Below are positions 9,982 through 18,805 of a stretch of DNA of 64,000 nt, in pieces. Source of the stretch: Acinetobacter sp. ANC 4558 (GTDB taxonomy: Bacteria > Pseudomonadota > Gammaproteobacteria > Pseudomonadales > Moraxellaceae); NCBI RefSeq assembly GCF_002135375.1, contig NZ_NEGH01000003.1, positions 62,001 through 126,000 on the forward strand. Direction: 5' to 3'. The notes below the pieces were generated by a model. That model saw nothing but the letters and a program-made list of their open reading frames with translations. It ran no database searches and had not been told where the DNA came from. The translations under genes were made by a program, and so were the position numbers. Every line of letters begins with the position of its first letter. Within the stretch, counting starts at the first letter, position 1.

Positions 9982-11118
9982 ATGACAGATGTTCAAAATA
10001 CACCGCCAGATCAAATTGATGATACGCAATTAAAAGCAAAAAGAAAAAAAGCTTTGAGTTTTATTGCACTATTGATTGTAATCGCAGTGATTATTTTTTT
10101 GATTTGGAAAAACTTTTTCAATAATACTGTTTCTACTGACAATGCTTATGTGGGTGCAGAGACTGCATCCATCACGTCAATGGTGACTGGACAAGTTGCT
10201 CAAGTTTTAGTGAGTGATACGCAGCATGTAAAACAAGGGCAGTTATTAGTTGAGATCGATCCTAGAGATGCTGAAATTGCAGTACAACAAGCGCAAGCAG
10301 AGCTGTTAAAAGCACAACGTCAATTCAAGCAAACACAAGCAAATAGTAGCTCATTGAATGCACAAATTTATGTCAGTGATGATGCCATTCATAGTGCAAC
10401 TGCCCAAGTAGCAAAAGCACAAGCAGATTTAACGAAAGTGCAGGAAGAATATAATCGACGTGTTCAATTACGTTCGTCTGGTGCTATTTCGCAAGAAGAG
10501 TTGAGTACTTCTAAAAATGCAGTGAATACTGCACAAGCGGCTTTGGAGGTTGCAAATGCGGGTTTGGCACAAGCGAAATCGAGTCAAAAAGCCGCGCAAA
10601 GTAATTTAGATGCAAACCAAGCACTGATTCAAGGTGCAAATGAACATTCCACACCAGATGTGTTGGTTGCTCAAGCACGTTTAAAACAAGCATTACTTGA
10701 TCTTGAACGGACTAAAATTAAAGCACCTGTTGATGGTGTTGTGACTCGCCGTAATATTCAAGTCGGACAACGTGTTTCTCCGGGAGCAGTGTTAATGTCT
10801 GTGGTGCCAGAAAAACAAGTTTATGTTGATGCAAATTTTAAAGAAAGCCAATTGGAACGTGTGCGTGCTGGACAAAAGGTAACACTTACCTCAGATTATT
10901 ATGGTAGTTCAGTTGAATATACGGGTACGGTTGTTGGTTTTTCAGGTGGAACAGGGGCAGCATTCGCATTGATTCCAGCGCAAAATGCAACAGGGAATTG
11001 GATTAAAGTCGTTCAACGTTTACCTGTAAGAATTCAATTAGATCCAAAGGAATTAGTCGAACATCCACTTCGTGTTGGCTTGTCGATGGATGCAACGATT
11101 GATCTCAATTCGAAGTAA
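9982..11118 (+). CDS. emrA: EmrA-type HlyD membrane fusion subunit of a multidrug efflux pump
   Basis: This is the 378-aa periplasmic adaptor that links an inner-membrane MFS exporter to an outer-membrane channel. There is one N-terminal membrane helix (about residues 27-46), then STDNAYVGAETASITSMVTG (the biotinyl-lipoyl half motif), a long alpha-helical hairpin with heptads (about 95-230), and the second lipoyl half LERTKIKAPVDGVVTRRNIQ. The C-terminal beta-barrel contains YVDANFKESQLERVRAGQ. An AGGAAAC box precedes the ATG. emrB follows 6 bases after the stop. Confidence 0.93.
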   Translation: MTDVQNTPPDQIDDTQLKAKRKKALSFIALLIVIAVIIFLIWKNFFNNTVSTDNAYVGAETASITSMVTGQVAQVLVSDTQHVKQGQLLVEIDPRDAEIAVQQAQAELLKAQRQFKQTQANSSSLNAQIYVSDDAIHSATAQVAKAQADLTKVQEEYNRRVQLRSSGAISQEELSTSKNAVNTAQAALEVANAGLAQAKSSQKAAQSNLDANQALIQGANEHSTPDVLVAQARLKQALLDLERTKIKAPVDGVVTRRNIQVGQRVSPGAVLMSVVPEKQVYVDANFKESQLERVRAGQKVTLTSDYYGSSVEYTGTVVGFSGGTGAAFALIPAQNATGNWIKVVQRLPVRIQLDPKELVEHPLRVGLSMDATIDLNSK

Positions 11119-11124
11119 TTCGCC

Positions 11125-12654
11125 ATGAATCAAACTACTGTATTTAGTGATCTAAAGGGTGGTCGCTTAATGCTAGCGGCTTTTGTACTTGCATTGGCAA
11201 ACTTTATGGTTGTGCTTGATATGACCATTGCCAATGTTTCAGTACCTCATATTGCGGGCAGTCTTGCGGTATCCTCCTCACAAGGAACTTGGGTAATTAC
11301 GTCATATGCCGTTGCAGAGGCAATTTGTGTTCCATTAACAGGATGGTTAGCTGGACGCTTTGGTGCGGTTCAAACGTTTGGCGTGAGTTTACTTGGATTC
11401 ACCATATTTTCTATTTTGTGCGGATTATCGACTAGTCTAGAAATGTTAGTGATGTGCCGAATTGGGCAAGGGCTTTTTGGTGGGCCTATTATGCCCCTAA
11501 GCCAAATGCTATTAATGCGCATTTTTCCAGTAGAAAAGCAATCTCAGGCCATGGGTATGTGGGCAATGACCACCGTATTAGGACCTATACTTGGGCCAAT
11601 TTTGGGTGGAACCATTAGTGATAATTGGTCTTGGCATTGGATTTTCTTTATTAATATTCCAGTTGGTTTAGCTTGTGCTTTTGCGGTGATGAGATTATTA
11701 AAATCGGCGGAAACCCCAACCAATAAATTGAAAATAGATTTAGGTGGATTACTACTTTTAGTTTTATGGATTGCAGCATTACAGCTCATGCTTGATTTAG
11801 GGCATGAACGAGATTGGTTTAATAACCCATTCATTGTAATTCTGGCAATTACAGCATTTGTAGGATTAATTATCTTTACAATTTGGGAGCTGACAGACAA
11901 ATATCCAATTGTGAATCTTAAAATTTTTAGATACCGCGAATTTACTATCTCAGTATTGGCTCTTGCTTTTGGTTTTGGTGCATTTTTTGGCAGTATTGTT
12001 CTGATTCCGCAGTGGTTACAAATTAATTTAGGTTATACCGCAACATGGGCTGGCTTACTTACCGCAACCATGGGGTTTGGTAGTTTAACCATGTCACCTG
12101 TTGTTGCTAAACTTGCAACTAAATGTGATCAACGTGCATTGGCAAGTTTTGGCTTATGTTTGCTTGGTGGTGTGACGTTAATGCGTGCATTTTGGACGAC
12201 CGACGCAGATTTTATGAGTTTAGCATGGCCACAAATTATTCAAGGCTTCGCTATTCCATTCTTTTTCATCCCATTATCCAATATGGCATTGTCGGCAGTA
12301 CGACCAGATGAAATGGCCTCTGCTGCAGGTCTTATGAATTTTTTAAGAACTATGGCAGGTGCAATCGGAGCTTCTATCGCTGTAACGATCTGGGATGATC
12401 ATGCGAAAGTTTCAAGAGCGGAACTTGCTGGTTCACTGAATATTGATGAGACTAAAAATACATTAATGGGTATCGGCTTAAATGATCAAGGTGCGATTGC
12501 ATATATCATTAGTTTATTAGATAAAGAATCTTATACCGTTTCAGCCGATTATGTTTTTTTTACCATGTCTTTAGTCTTCTTTTTTGCAGGTTTGATTATT
12601 TGGCTTTGTCCAAAACCGAAAAAAGGTGTTTCTGCTGGGGAGCATATGCATTAA
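11125..12654 (+). CDS. emrB: EmrB-type DHA2 multidrug:H+ antiporter
   Basis: This 509-aa MFS transporter has 14 predicted helices (DHA2 family). Helix 1 carries ANFMVVLDMTIANVSVPHIA with the typical D and TIAN motif. The MFS antiporter motif C appears as MTTVLGPILGPILGGTISD, followed by WSWHWIFFINIPVG. It pumps hydrophobic drugs or toxic acids across the inner membrane in exchange for protons, with EmrA and probably a TolC-like channel encoded elsewhere. A strong hairpin at 12679-12705 ends the operon. No regulator gene lies nearby; two palindromes in the emrA leader are the only regulatory clue. Confidence 0.93.
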   Translation: MNQTTVFSDLKGGRLMLAAFVLALANFMVVLDMTIANVSVPHIAGSLAVSSSQGTWVITSYAVAEAICVPLTGWLAGRFGAVQTFGVSLLGFTIFSILCGLSTSLEMLVMCRIGQGLFGGPIMPLSQMLLMRIFPVEKQSQAMGMWAMTTVLGPILGPILGGTISDNWSWHWIFFINIPVGLACAFAVMRLLKSAETPTNKLKIDLGGLLLLVLWIAALQLMLDLGHERDWFNNPFIVILAITAFVGLIIFTIWELTDKYPIVNLKIFRYREFTISVLALAFGFGAFFGSIVLIPQWLQINLGYTATWAGLLTATMGFGSLTMSPVVAKLATKCDQRALASFGLCLLGGVTLMRAFWTTDADFMSLAWPQIIQGFAIPFFFIPLSNMALSAVRPDEMASAAGLMNFLRTMAGAIGASIAVTIWDDHAKVSRAELAGSLNIDETKNTLMGIGLNDQGAIAYIISLLDKESYTVSADYVFFTMSLVFFFAGLIIWLCPKPKKGVSAGEHMH

Positions 12655-12678
12655 AGTAAATAATGGAAAATATAAATT

Positions 12679-12705
12679 AAAAAACCGCAGGAATTGCGGT
12701 TTTTT
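12679..12705. terminator. Bidirectional terminator between emrB and glpK
   Basis: AAAAAACCGCA-GGAAT-TGCGGTTTTTT is a perfect 11-bp inverted repeat with T runs on both strands, between convergent emrB and glpK. Confidence 0.9.
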
Positions 12706-12732
12706 ACTGAATTGAAGATAGATATTTTGTAT

Positions 12733-14217
12733 TTAAATATTTGATTTAGCCCTTTTTAAGCCATCTTTCCATTGGGCTAAATGAGTCTGGCGTTGATCCT
12801 CACTCATACGTGGTTCAAATGCTTGATCCAGTTGCCATGATGAAGATATGTCGGATAATTGCTTAAAAACACCTGCTTTTAATCCAGCAATTGCAGCAGC
12901 CCCCCAAGCTGTAGACTCAAGCATCTTGGGGCGTAAAACAGGAACATTTAACAGATCTGCTTGAAATTGCATCAACATATTATTTTGACTGGCACCACCA
13001 TCGACCCGAAGTTCTTTTAAAGGGTGAGAGAGATCAGATTGCATTGCAGTTAAAACATCTGAAACTTGAAATGCAATAGATTCTAAAGCTGCACGTGCAA
13101 TATGTTCTTTTGTTGTGCCTCGTGACATGCCACAAAGTAAAGCGCGTGCTTCACTATCCCAATGAGGGGCACCTAATCCTGTAAATGCTGGTATAAGTAT
13201 CACACCATCGGTATGTGCAACTTTTGTAGCAAGTTTCTCGATATCGCTACTTTTTTGAATAATGCCTAGACCATCTCTTAACCATTGTACGACAGCACCA
13301 GCCATAAACACACTTCCCTCAAGGGCATATGTTGGTTGGTTATTTATCTGCCAAGCGAGCGTGGATAAAAGTTTATTTTTACTGTATTGAACTTGGTTCC
13401 CTGTATTAAAAAGCATAAAGCAGCCGGTGCCATAGGTATTTTTTACCATGCCAGTTTCAAAACAAGATTGTCCAAATAATGCCGCTTGTTGATCTCCTAA
13501 AATGCCAGTAATAGGAATATTTGCTCCTAATAACCCTGTAGCAGTATCTGCAATGTGGCAATCTGATTGAACAATTTTAGGCAGTACTGAACTTGGAATA
13601 TTAAATAAATTAAGTAATTCATCATCCCATGTTTGGGTTTCTAAATTCATGAGCATGGTTCGGGAGGCATTACTGGCTTCGATAATATGCGTGGCACCTT
13701 GTGTCAAATTCCAGACGAGCCAACTATCAACCGTTCCAAAAGCGACATAACCTTGCCGTGCAAGTTCAGCTAATCCCGCTACATTTTTGAGTAACCAAAC
13801 AAGCTTTCCAGCACTAAAATAGGGGTCTATACGTAAGCCCGTTTTATGTTGTACTTTTTCATTTAAATTTTGTTGAATAAGTTGATTACACCACTCAGTT
13901 GCACGACGATCTTGCCAAATAATCGCAGGTGCTAAAGGTCGACCAGTCCGCTTATCCCAAACAATCGTTGTTTCTCGTTGATTCGTTAATCCAATCGCTT
14001 TAATGTCTTTTGCTAAAATACGTGCCGATGCAAGGGCTTGTTGTATAACTGCGATTTGAGATGCCCAAATTTCTTGAGCATCTTGCTCAACCCAACCAGA
14101 GTGAGGGGTGTAAATTTGTGTTTCGTATTGTGCACTGGCTTGAACTATTCCATGTTCATTAAAAATAATGGCACGACTTGAGGTTGTGCCTTGATCAAGT
14201 GCTAGTAAATAACCCAT
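12733..14217 (-). CDS. glpK: Glycerol kinase
   Basis: The enzyme phosphorylates glycerol to sn-glycerol 3-phosphate with ATP. At 494 aa it has the FGGY-kinase layout: N-terminal phosphate loop LLALDQGTTSSRAIIFNEHG, the glycerol-site region GLTNQRETTIVWDKRTGRP, the first FGGY signature YFSAGKLVWLL, the phosphate-2 motif GILGDQQAALFGQ, and the ATP-site loop RVDGGASQNNMLMQFQ with STAWGAAAIAGL. No glpF or glpD is adjacent, so it appears monocistronic. It is divergent from ssrA, which starts 131 bases away. Confidence 0.97.
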   Translation of the reverse strand: MGYLLALDQGTTSSRAIIFNEHGIVQASAQYETQIYTPHSGWVEQDAQEIWASQIAVIQQALASARILAKDIKAIGLTNQRETTIVWDKRTGRPLAPAIIWQDRRATEWCNQLIQQNLNEKVQHKTGLRIDPYFSAGKLVWLLKNVAGLAELARQGYVAFGTVDSWLVWNLTQGATHIIEASNASRTMLMNLETQTWDDELLNLFNIPSSVLPKIVQSDCHIADTATGLLGANIPITGILGDQQAALFGQSCFETGMVKNTYGTGCFMLFNTGNQVQYSKNKLLSTLAWQINNQPTYALEGSVFMAGAVVQWLRDGLGIIQKSSDIEKLATKVAHTDGVILIPAFTGLGAPHWDSEARALLCGMSRGTTKEHIARAALESIAFQVSDVLTAMQSDLSHPLKELRVDGGASQNNMLMQFQADLLNVPVLRPKMLESTAWGAAAIAGLKAGVFKQLSDISSSWQLDQAFEPRMSEDQRQTHLAQWKDGLKRAKSNI

Positions 14218-14348
14218 AGTGTATAAATTTTGTGATTTTGCCTGATGAAATCTTAACGTAAATATTTTAATTATCGTATGTGTTTATGCAAGTGAGTGAA
14301 AAATAAGCTATGGATATTTTTAGTTGTGTTATACTTAACCCATACTTT

Positions 14349-14707
14349 GGGGATGTTCTTGGCTTCGACGCTGGTGATGAAACTCATAGATGCATGTCGA
14401 GAGCGCATTTTCTCTCGTAAATCAAATTTGCATTTTTTAGTCGCAAACGACGAATCATACGCTCTAGCTGCCTAAGGGCAGCTTGTCCGAATCTCTGAAT
14501 ACTTGTGGTTAGAGAGTCCGACTGAAGCGCACGCACACAAGTCCGTATAAAATCAAGCCTTGGGATTTTGTACTAAATTAAGAGGATCGCGATTTGTATC
14601 CTGTTCGTCGGGTCACAAAGAGTTAAAATAATAGACGATATCTAAGCATGTAGTATTCTCGAGCGTAGTGCTGGCGGACGCGGGTTCAACTCCCGCCATC
14701 TCCACCA
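14349..14707 (+). ncRNA. ssrA: Transfer-messenger RNA (tmRNA)
   Basis: The RNA starts GGGGATGTTCTTGGCTTCGA and ends in the T-arm GGTTCAACTCCCGCC and CTCCACCA, forming the tRNA-like domain; its length of about 359 bases is normal. The tag reading frame at 14443-14475 encodes ANDESYALAA and stops at TAA. A TATACT -10 box sits at 14330-14335. tmRNA rescues stalled ribosomes and tags their products for degradation. The 3' end is the attachment site of the island that follows, and the integration restores the full CCA end. Confidence 0.97.
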
Positions 14708-14708
14708 A
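14694..14708 (+). other. attL core at the ssrA 3' end
   Basis: CGCCATCTCCACCAA, the last 14 bases of ssrA plus one, is repeated exactly at 47143-47157. Integrase genes of this type commonly use the tmRNA 3' end, and int begins 184 bases downstream. Confidence 0.85.
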
Positions 14709-14738
14709 AATTCAATTCAGAGATGTTCGACTGAATGT

Positions 14739-14775
14739 AAAAAAGCCTTTAAACTCAATGTTTAAGGGCTTTTTT
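14739..14775 (+). terminator. Terminator just inside the island after ssrA
   Basis: AAAAAAGCCTTTAAAC and GTTTAAGGGCTTTTTT pair over 16 positions with one G-U, with a 5-base loop and a T run. It would stop ssrA read-through into int. It is carried by the island, so it replaces the native ssrA terminator. Confidence 0.85.
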
Positions 14776-14813
14776 ATTGGCTGTATTATCCGATACTGTC
14801 CTAAGCTGTGTGA

Positions 14814-14887
14814 CCCAATATTTGCTCTTGGTGGGTAAATATTGGGAAAATTTACCCAATAATTTTTAAACTTATTAAAGGGTAAAT
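14814..14887. repeat. Candidate integrase arm-type sites, left end
   Basis: Four related short motifs cluster here: CCCAATATTT (14814), GGGTAAATATTGGG (14833-14846), TTTACCCAAT (14851-14860) and GGGTAAAT (14880-14887). Similar motifs sit inside the right end (46991-47080). Their position between the core site and int fits arm-binding sites for the integrase or its AlpA-like excision factor, and they could also autoregulate int. Confidence 0.5.
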
Positions 14888-14891
14888 ATAG

Positions 14892-16028
14892 ATGAAGCTC
14901 ACAGATACCGAATGTAGAAAAGCACAGCCTCAAGATAAGCGTTATCGTCTTTCAGATGAAAATGGCCTGTCATTATTAGTCACACCAGCTGGGCAAAAAT
15001 ACTGGAATGTACGTTATACAGTTCATGGTGAGCGTAAGTCGGAGTCACTTGGTCCATACCCTGAACTAAGTTTAAAGAAAGCAAGAGAGCTTGCACTTGA
15101 ACTGAAATACAAACACTCTAAATCTGTTTTGCACCAAGATATAAAACCATTTTTTAAAGAGGTTGCAGAGGATTGGTTTGAGAACCAAAGAGAAACTTGG
15201 TCATCTAAACATATTAGTAATGTGCGAGCATCGTTAGATGAGCTTTATATTTCTCTAGCAAACAAGCGCATTAATCAAATTCAAGCACCAGAAATTTTAC
15301 AGATTATTAAAAAGATTGAAGCTAGAGGCTCATTAGAGGTGGCAAAGCGTACTTTGTCACGTTGTGGCATGGTGATGAAGTATGCAATTGCACATGGCTA
15401 TCGATATGATAATCCTGCAAGTGATTTGGTTTATGCACTTAAGAATAAAAAAGTGAAGAATTTGGCTTCACTACCTGAAAGTGAAATGCCTGAGTTTCTT
15501 AGACGGATTAAAGCCTATCCAGCAGATGCTCAGACTCACCATGCAATCATTCTGATTATGTTGACTGGCGTTCGAGTAAGTGAGTTATTGCAAGCACGTT
15601 GGGATGAATTTGATCTAGAAGAGCGTAAGTGGGATATTCCTGCTGAACGGATGAAGAATGGTTTACCCCATCGTGTACCCTTAACGAATATGATGATTGA
15701 TGAACTTCAAGCATTACGTTTAACACATAATCAAGATTTGTTATTTCCACACCGTTTAAATAATAAAGAGTCTATGCGTAGTGAATCAATTTTAGCTGTA
15801 ATTAAACGTTCTGGTTATACAGGTCGAATGACGACACATGGTTTCAGATCACTCTTCAGTACAGTGCTGAATGAGTCAAATTTATTTAATCCTGATGCGA
15901 TTGAACGTCAGCTTGCCCATGTGCCACAGAACCGCATTCGTTCCGCATATAACCGAGCACAGTATTGGGATGAGCGTGTAAAGATCATGGAGTGGTACGG
16001 TAAAAAAATAAAAGAATGGCTCGTTTAA
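14892..16028 (+). CDS. int: Tyrosine integrase, P4-like
   Basis: This 378-aa site-specific recombinase catalyses integration of the island at ssrA. The N-terminal DUF4102-type arm-binding domain (MKLTDTECRKAQPQDKRYRL and GLSLLVTPAG-KYW) is followed by a core-binding helical domain (about 85-180). The catalytic domain has R228 in TGVRVSELLQARWDEF, H316 and R319 in THGFRSLFST, a second H in LAHVPQNRI, and the nucleophile Y353 in RSAYNRAQYWDERVKIMEWY. The R-H-R-Y set is complete, so the enzyme should be active. The start ATG follows a GGGTAAATATAG leader. A small terminator overlaps the stop codon. Confidence 0.95.
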   Translation: MKLTDTECRKAQPQDKRYRLSDENGLSLLVTPAGQKYWNVRYTVHGERKSESLGPYPELSLKKARELALELKYKHSKSVLHQDIKPFFKEVAEDWFENQRETWSSKHISNVRASLDELYISLANKRINQIQAPEILQIIKKIEARGSLEVAKRTLSRCGMVMKYAIAHGYRYDNPASDLVYALKNKKVKNLASLPESEMPEFLRRIKAYPADAQTHHAIILIMLTGVRVSELLQARWDEFDLEERKWDIPAERMKNGLPHRVPLTNMMIDELQALRLTHNQDLLFPHRLNNKESMRSESILAVIKRSGYTGRMTTHGFRSLFSTVLNESNLFNPDAIERQLAHVPQNRIRSAYNRAQYWDERVKIMEWYGKKIKEWLV

Positions 16029-16042
16029 TTACGAGCTTTTTA
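16019..16042 (+). terminator. Terminator of int
   Basis: GCTCGT-TTAATT-ACGAGC followed by TTTTTA; the stem includes the last codons and stop of int. It separates int from the convergent gene at 16207-16941. Confidence 0.75.
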
Positions 16043-16206
16043 TTTCTAAGTTTTAAAATGAATTTTTATCAAATAAAATTTAATAGAAAAAAGGATTTAT
16101 ATATTTTAGTTATAGCTAAATCATATCCTACAGCTACAACACTCGTAAATTAAAGTATTTAATATCAATATGTTAAATATTTTAAAATGTAGCCTAAAAC
16201 CTCAAT

Positions 16207-16941
16207 CTAGCTATATATACTCACTTTTAAGTTTTCTTTTATTTCCATGATTTTATTTTGAATTTTTTCTTCATCAATTTTTGATATTGATGTCTCTATT
16301 TTGTTTTCATCTAAAAGATATTTATAGTGATCAGACTTTAAATATTCTACAGCCAATAATTTCTCCATTTCTTTTATTTTTTTTGATAAATATTCATTTT
16401 TATTATTAAGATCATAAATATCTTTATTTAGCTTATCAATTGCTTGATTAAGAATATTGGCCTTTATAAGTTTTGTGTTGAGTTGGATTTTTGTTTGTTC
16501 TATCTCTTTTCTATTTAAATGAGAATTTATTAAATTTTCAATCACATTTTCTTCTCTAGAAAGTGACCAATAATTTTTTAATTTTTTAATGTTACTAGCA
16601 GTTTGTTGTGAAAACTTATACTGTTTTTTTAATAAGCCCGATTCATTTTTTTTTCTATCAAATCGTCTATATTTTGCTCTTAATTTATTATATTGGTCGA
16701 AGGATAAAACTACATAGGATATAAAATATTGTTGTCCATTGTTATAGTTAAAAAGACCACTTAGTTCTAGATTTTGAGTGTTATTTCGGAATGTTATATG
16801 GATCCTGTTTTCCTGCTGATTTGGAATGTATTGCAGTATGCCATCCGCATTTTTTGGATCCATCTCTATTTGAAGAAACTTCATTTTTTGATCCACATCA
16901 GTATTTAACCATTCCTGCAAACTGATCTCCGGTCTTGACAT
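16207..16941 (-). CDS. Hypothetical island protein with a C-terminal coiled coil
   Basis: I do not recognise this 244-aa protein. The first ~90 residues look globular, with beta-rich segments (ILQYIP..ENRIHITFRNN..LELSGLFNY..QYFISYVVLSFDQYN). A basic segment RAKYRRFDRKK is followed by a long coiled coil at about 140-200 (heptads in IKANILNQAIDKLNKDIYDL). Base composition is very AT-rich. It is divergent from the winged-helix protein at 17048, and the 97-base gap holds three 11-bp tandem repeats that probably control one or both. A KfrA-like DNA-binding coiled-coil role is possible but not shown. AAAGGA precedes the ATG. Confidence 0.7.
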   Translation of the reverse strand: MSRPEISLQEWLNTDVDQKMKFLQIEMDPKNADGILQYIPNQQENRIHITFRNNTQNLELSGLFNYNNGQQYFISYVVLSFDQYNKLRAKYRRFDRKKNESGLLKKQYKFSQQTASNIKKLKNYWSLSREENVIENLINSHLNRKEIEQTKIQLNTKLIKANILNQAIDKLNKDIYDLNNKNEYLSKKIKEMEKLLAVEYLKSDHYKYLLDENKIETSISKIDEEKIQNKIMEIKENLKVSIYS

Positions 16942-16995
16942 ATGGGAATCCTTTTGTTTGTTGAAAAATTAATATTATATGTTACATTAACATGT

Positions 16996-17028
16996 ATATT
17001 AACTTAATATTAACTTAATATTAACTAT
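16996..17028. repeat. Three 11-bp tandem repeats between divergent island genes
   Basis: ATATTAACTTA occurs at 16996-17006 and 17007-17017, then ATATTAACTAT at 17018-17028. A related CATTAACATGTA precedes them. The 11-bp period is close to one helical turn, as in iterons or a tandem operator. They lie between two divergent, uncharacterised genes, one with winged-helix-like segments. Confidence 0.65.
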
Positions 17029-17047
17029 TTTTTTAATAGTGCTCTTT

Positions 17048-18472
17048 ATGTCAAATCAACAAAAAATTAAAGAATTCAATAAAATTTTCTTAGGTATTGA
17101 TCACTCATTAGATTCATTTGATAGATTCATCTTTTTTAGGCTTTGGCTGCTGGATCAAGAAATTGAAAAGTTAGATCAGTTAAAGCTAATTGATTTGGTT
17201 GAAAGGTTAAAAGTAGGCCGAGAAAAGTTAAAAAAAACTTTAGTAGTTTTATCAAAAAAAGGATTGGTTTATTTACAAGAAGATGATCGAATAATTATCA
17301 ATAATCTCTTTCATTCACCGTTGAGAACGAAGTGTCAATTATTCGAGTTTGATAGATTTCTTATCTCTAATATTGATAGGTGTAGATATCACCATAAACA
17401 AAAATCTATCGAAAATTATTGGAATTTAGATTATAAAGCATGGTTGGTTTTATTTAGCTTAGTCTTATATAGTGATCGACATGGAATTGTCGTTAAACTA
17501 GGAATGCACGAGTTAAATATTTTTACAGGGATGGATCGATATTCAATACAAAGAACACTAAAAAAACTATTTGAATTTGGGATCGTTCGCTCGAAAATAA
17601 ATGGAACGCTTGATAATCAATATCTAAATTTCACATCCGCAATTTACTTTTTGAATTTGTCCCATCCATTATGGGGTGAAAATATAAAATATCAGAATTT
17701 TAAATTCACTTATTTCCCAATGGAATTAGATTTACTTGAACAAGGATTGTCAGCCATAAAATATATTACTGATAATTTTAATGGGGATATAGAGAAACCG
17801 ATATTTGAGACTCTTTTTAAAGACCCAAAAACAAGTAATTATCATTTTAAAAATTTTGATAACTTTGATTTTTTATTAGATTTTTATCCGCAGCATATTT
17901 TAGAGAGAGTTAGTATTTTAAAAGCGAAAGAGTGGAAAGAGATTGATTTAAAAAGCACTAATAATAAGAAAAATAATAGTCATCGTTTAAAGTTTGTTTT
18001 TAAGTATATTGCTCAATTTTTATCAATGAGAAATAATGGAATAGAACAGCTTTATATAGGCCATATTCAACAAAATATGATGATGTTTAAGAACTATTTT
18101 AGAGTCGATAAATTTGAATTGTCTGAAAATATAAAAAATATATTGCCTGAGATACGGCAAACTTTGGAAGTGGGTCAATTTCAAATTTATGCATTTATAA
18201 GTCAATTTTTAATGTGTAATGAAATACTGTCTATCGTACAGCGTACACATATTCATTCTCAAATTTCAATTATACCGATACCTATGCTTGATGACGGATT
18301 AAATGGCTATATCTTTCCATCTAAGGATTTAAAAGAAAATGAACTTTATAAAATCTCATTCATCGAAGATGATCGACTCTATAAGCGTATTGAAGAGAAA
18401 CTTGAGATGACTATTGAAAACCAAAAGAAGTATGGATTGTTGCATCCAACGTGTGAAGAGTTGGTTTTTTAA
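17048..18472 (+). CDS. Hypothetical protein with two winged-helix-like segments
   Basis: This protein of about 474 aa is not one I can name. Two segments look like winged helix-turn-helix units: about residues 40-80 (LVERLKVGREKLKKTLVVLS then KKGLVYLQEDDRIIINN) and about 155-195 (LNIFTGMDRYSIQRTLKKL then FEFGIVRSKINGT). The rest is rich in aromatic residues and lysine with no catalytic motif. It starts just downstream of three 11-bp direct repeats, so it may be a regulator or a replication-initiator-like protein that binds them; this is inference. The ATG at 17048 is chosen over an in-frame GTG at 17039; neither has a good ribosome site. AT-rich composition marks it as foreign. Confidence 0.65.
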   Translation: MSNQQKIKEFNKIFLGIDHSLDSFDRFIFFRLWLLDQEIEKLDQLKLIDLVERLKVGREKLKKTLVVLSKKGLVYLQEDDRIIINNLFHSPLRTKCQLFEFDRFLISNIDRCRYHHKQKSIENYWNLDYKAWLVLFSLVLYSDRHGIVVKLGMHELNIFTGMDRYSIQRTLKKLFEFGIVRSKINGTLDNQYLNFTSAIYFLNLSHPLWGENIKYQNFKFTYFPMELDLLEQGLSAIKYITDNFNGDIEKPIFETLFKDPKTSNYHFKNFDNFDFLLDFYPQHILERVSILKAKEWKEIDLKSTNNKKNNSHRLKFVFKYIAQFLSMRNNGIEQLYIGHIQQNMMMFKNYFRVDKFELSENIKNILPEIRQTLEVGQFQIYAFISQFLMCNEILSIVQRTHIHSQISIIPIPMLDDGLNGYIFPSKDLKENELYKISFIEDDRLYKRIEEKLEMTIENQKKYGLLHPTCEELVF

Positions 18473-18805
18473 ATTAACTTTAGCTCAGGCATAATTTTAG
18501 AATTTTACAGGAATTATAGGATTTTTTAATAAGGATAGATTAAAGAATCTATGGAATAGTCAAGCATTACGGAGTTTTGGCTTAGCAGGTTATTAATATT
18601 ATTAATAAATTAATAATAATACTCTACCAATACCTATACATTCTATGATCTATAACTAACTATACGATACATGCTAGTACATGAATCAATGAATACTCTA
18701 TATGTGTATAGTGTAAGTATTAGACTGATAACTACAAGAAGATCTAATCACTAAAAAAATACATCATTTGTGTTTGGTATGAAATAAACCAAACACGAGT
18801 TAATC
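18473..18805. other. AT-rich gap ahead of the HUH protein gene
   Basis: This 333-base stretch has no gene. It contains runs of TTAATA repeats (about 18590-18625) and many TATA-like words. It ends with the inverted repeat GTGTTTGGT (18770-18778) and ACCAAACAC (18788-18796), 9 bases before the next start codon. An origin or operator for the HUH protein would fit, but nothing proves it. Confidence 0.4.
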
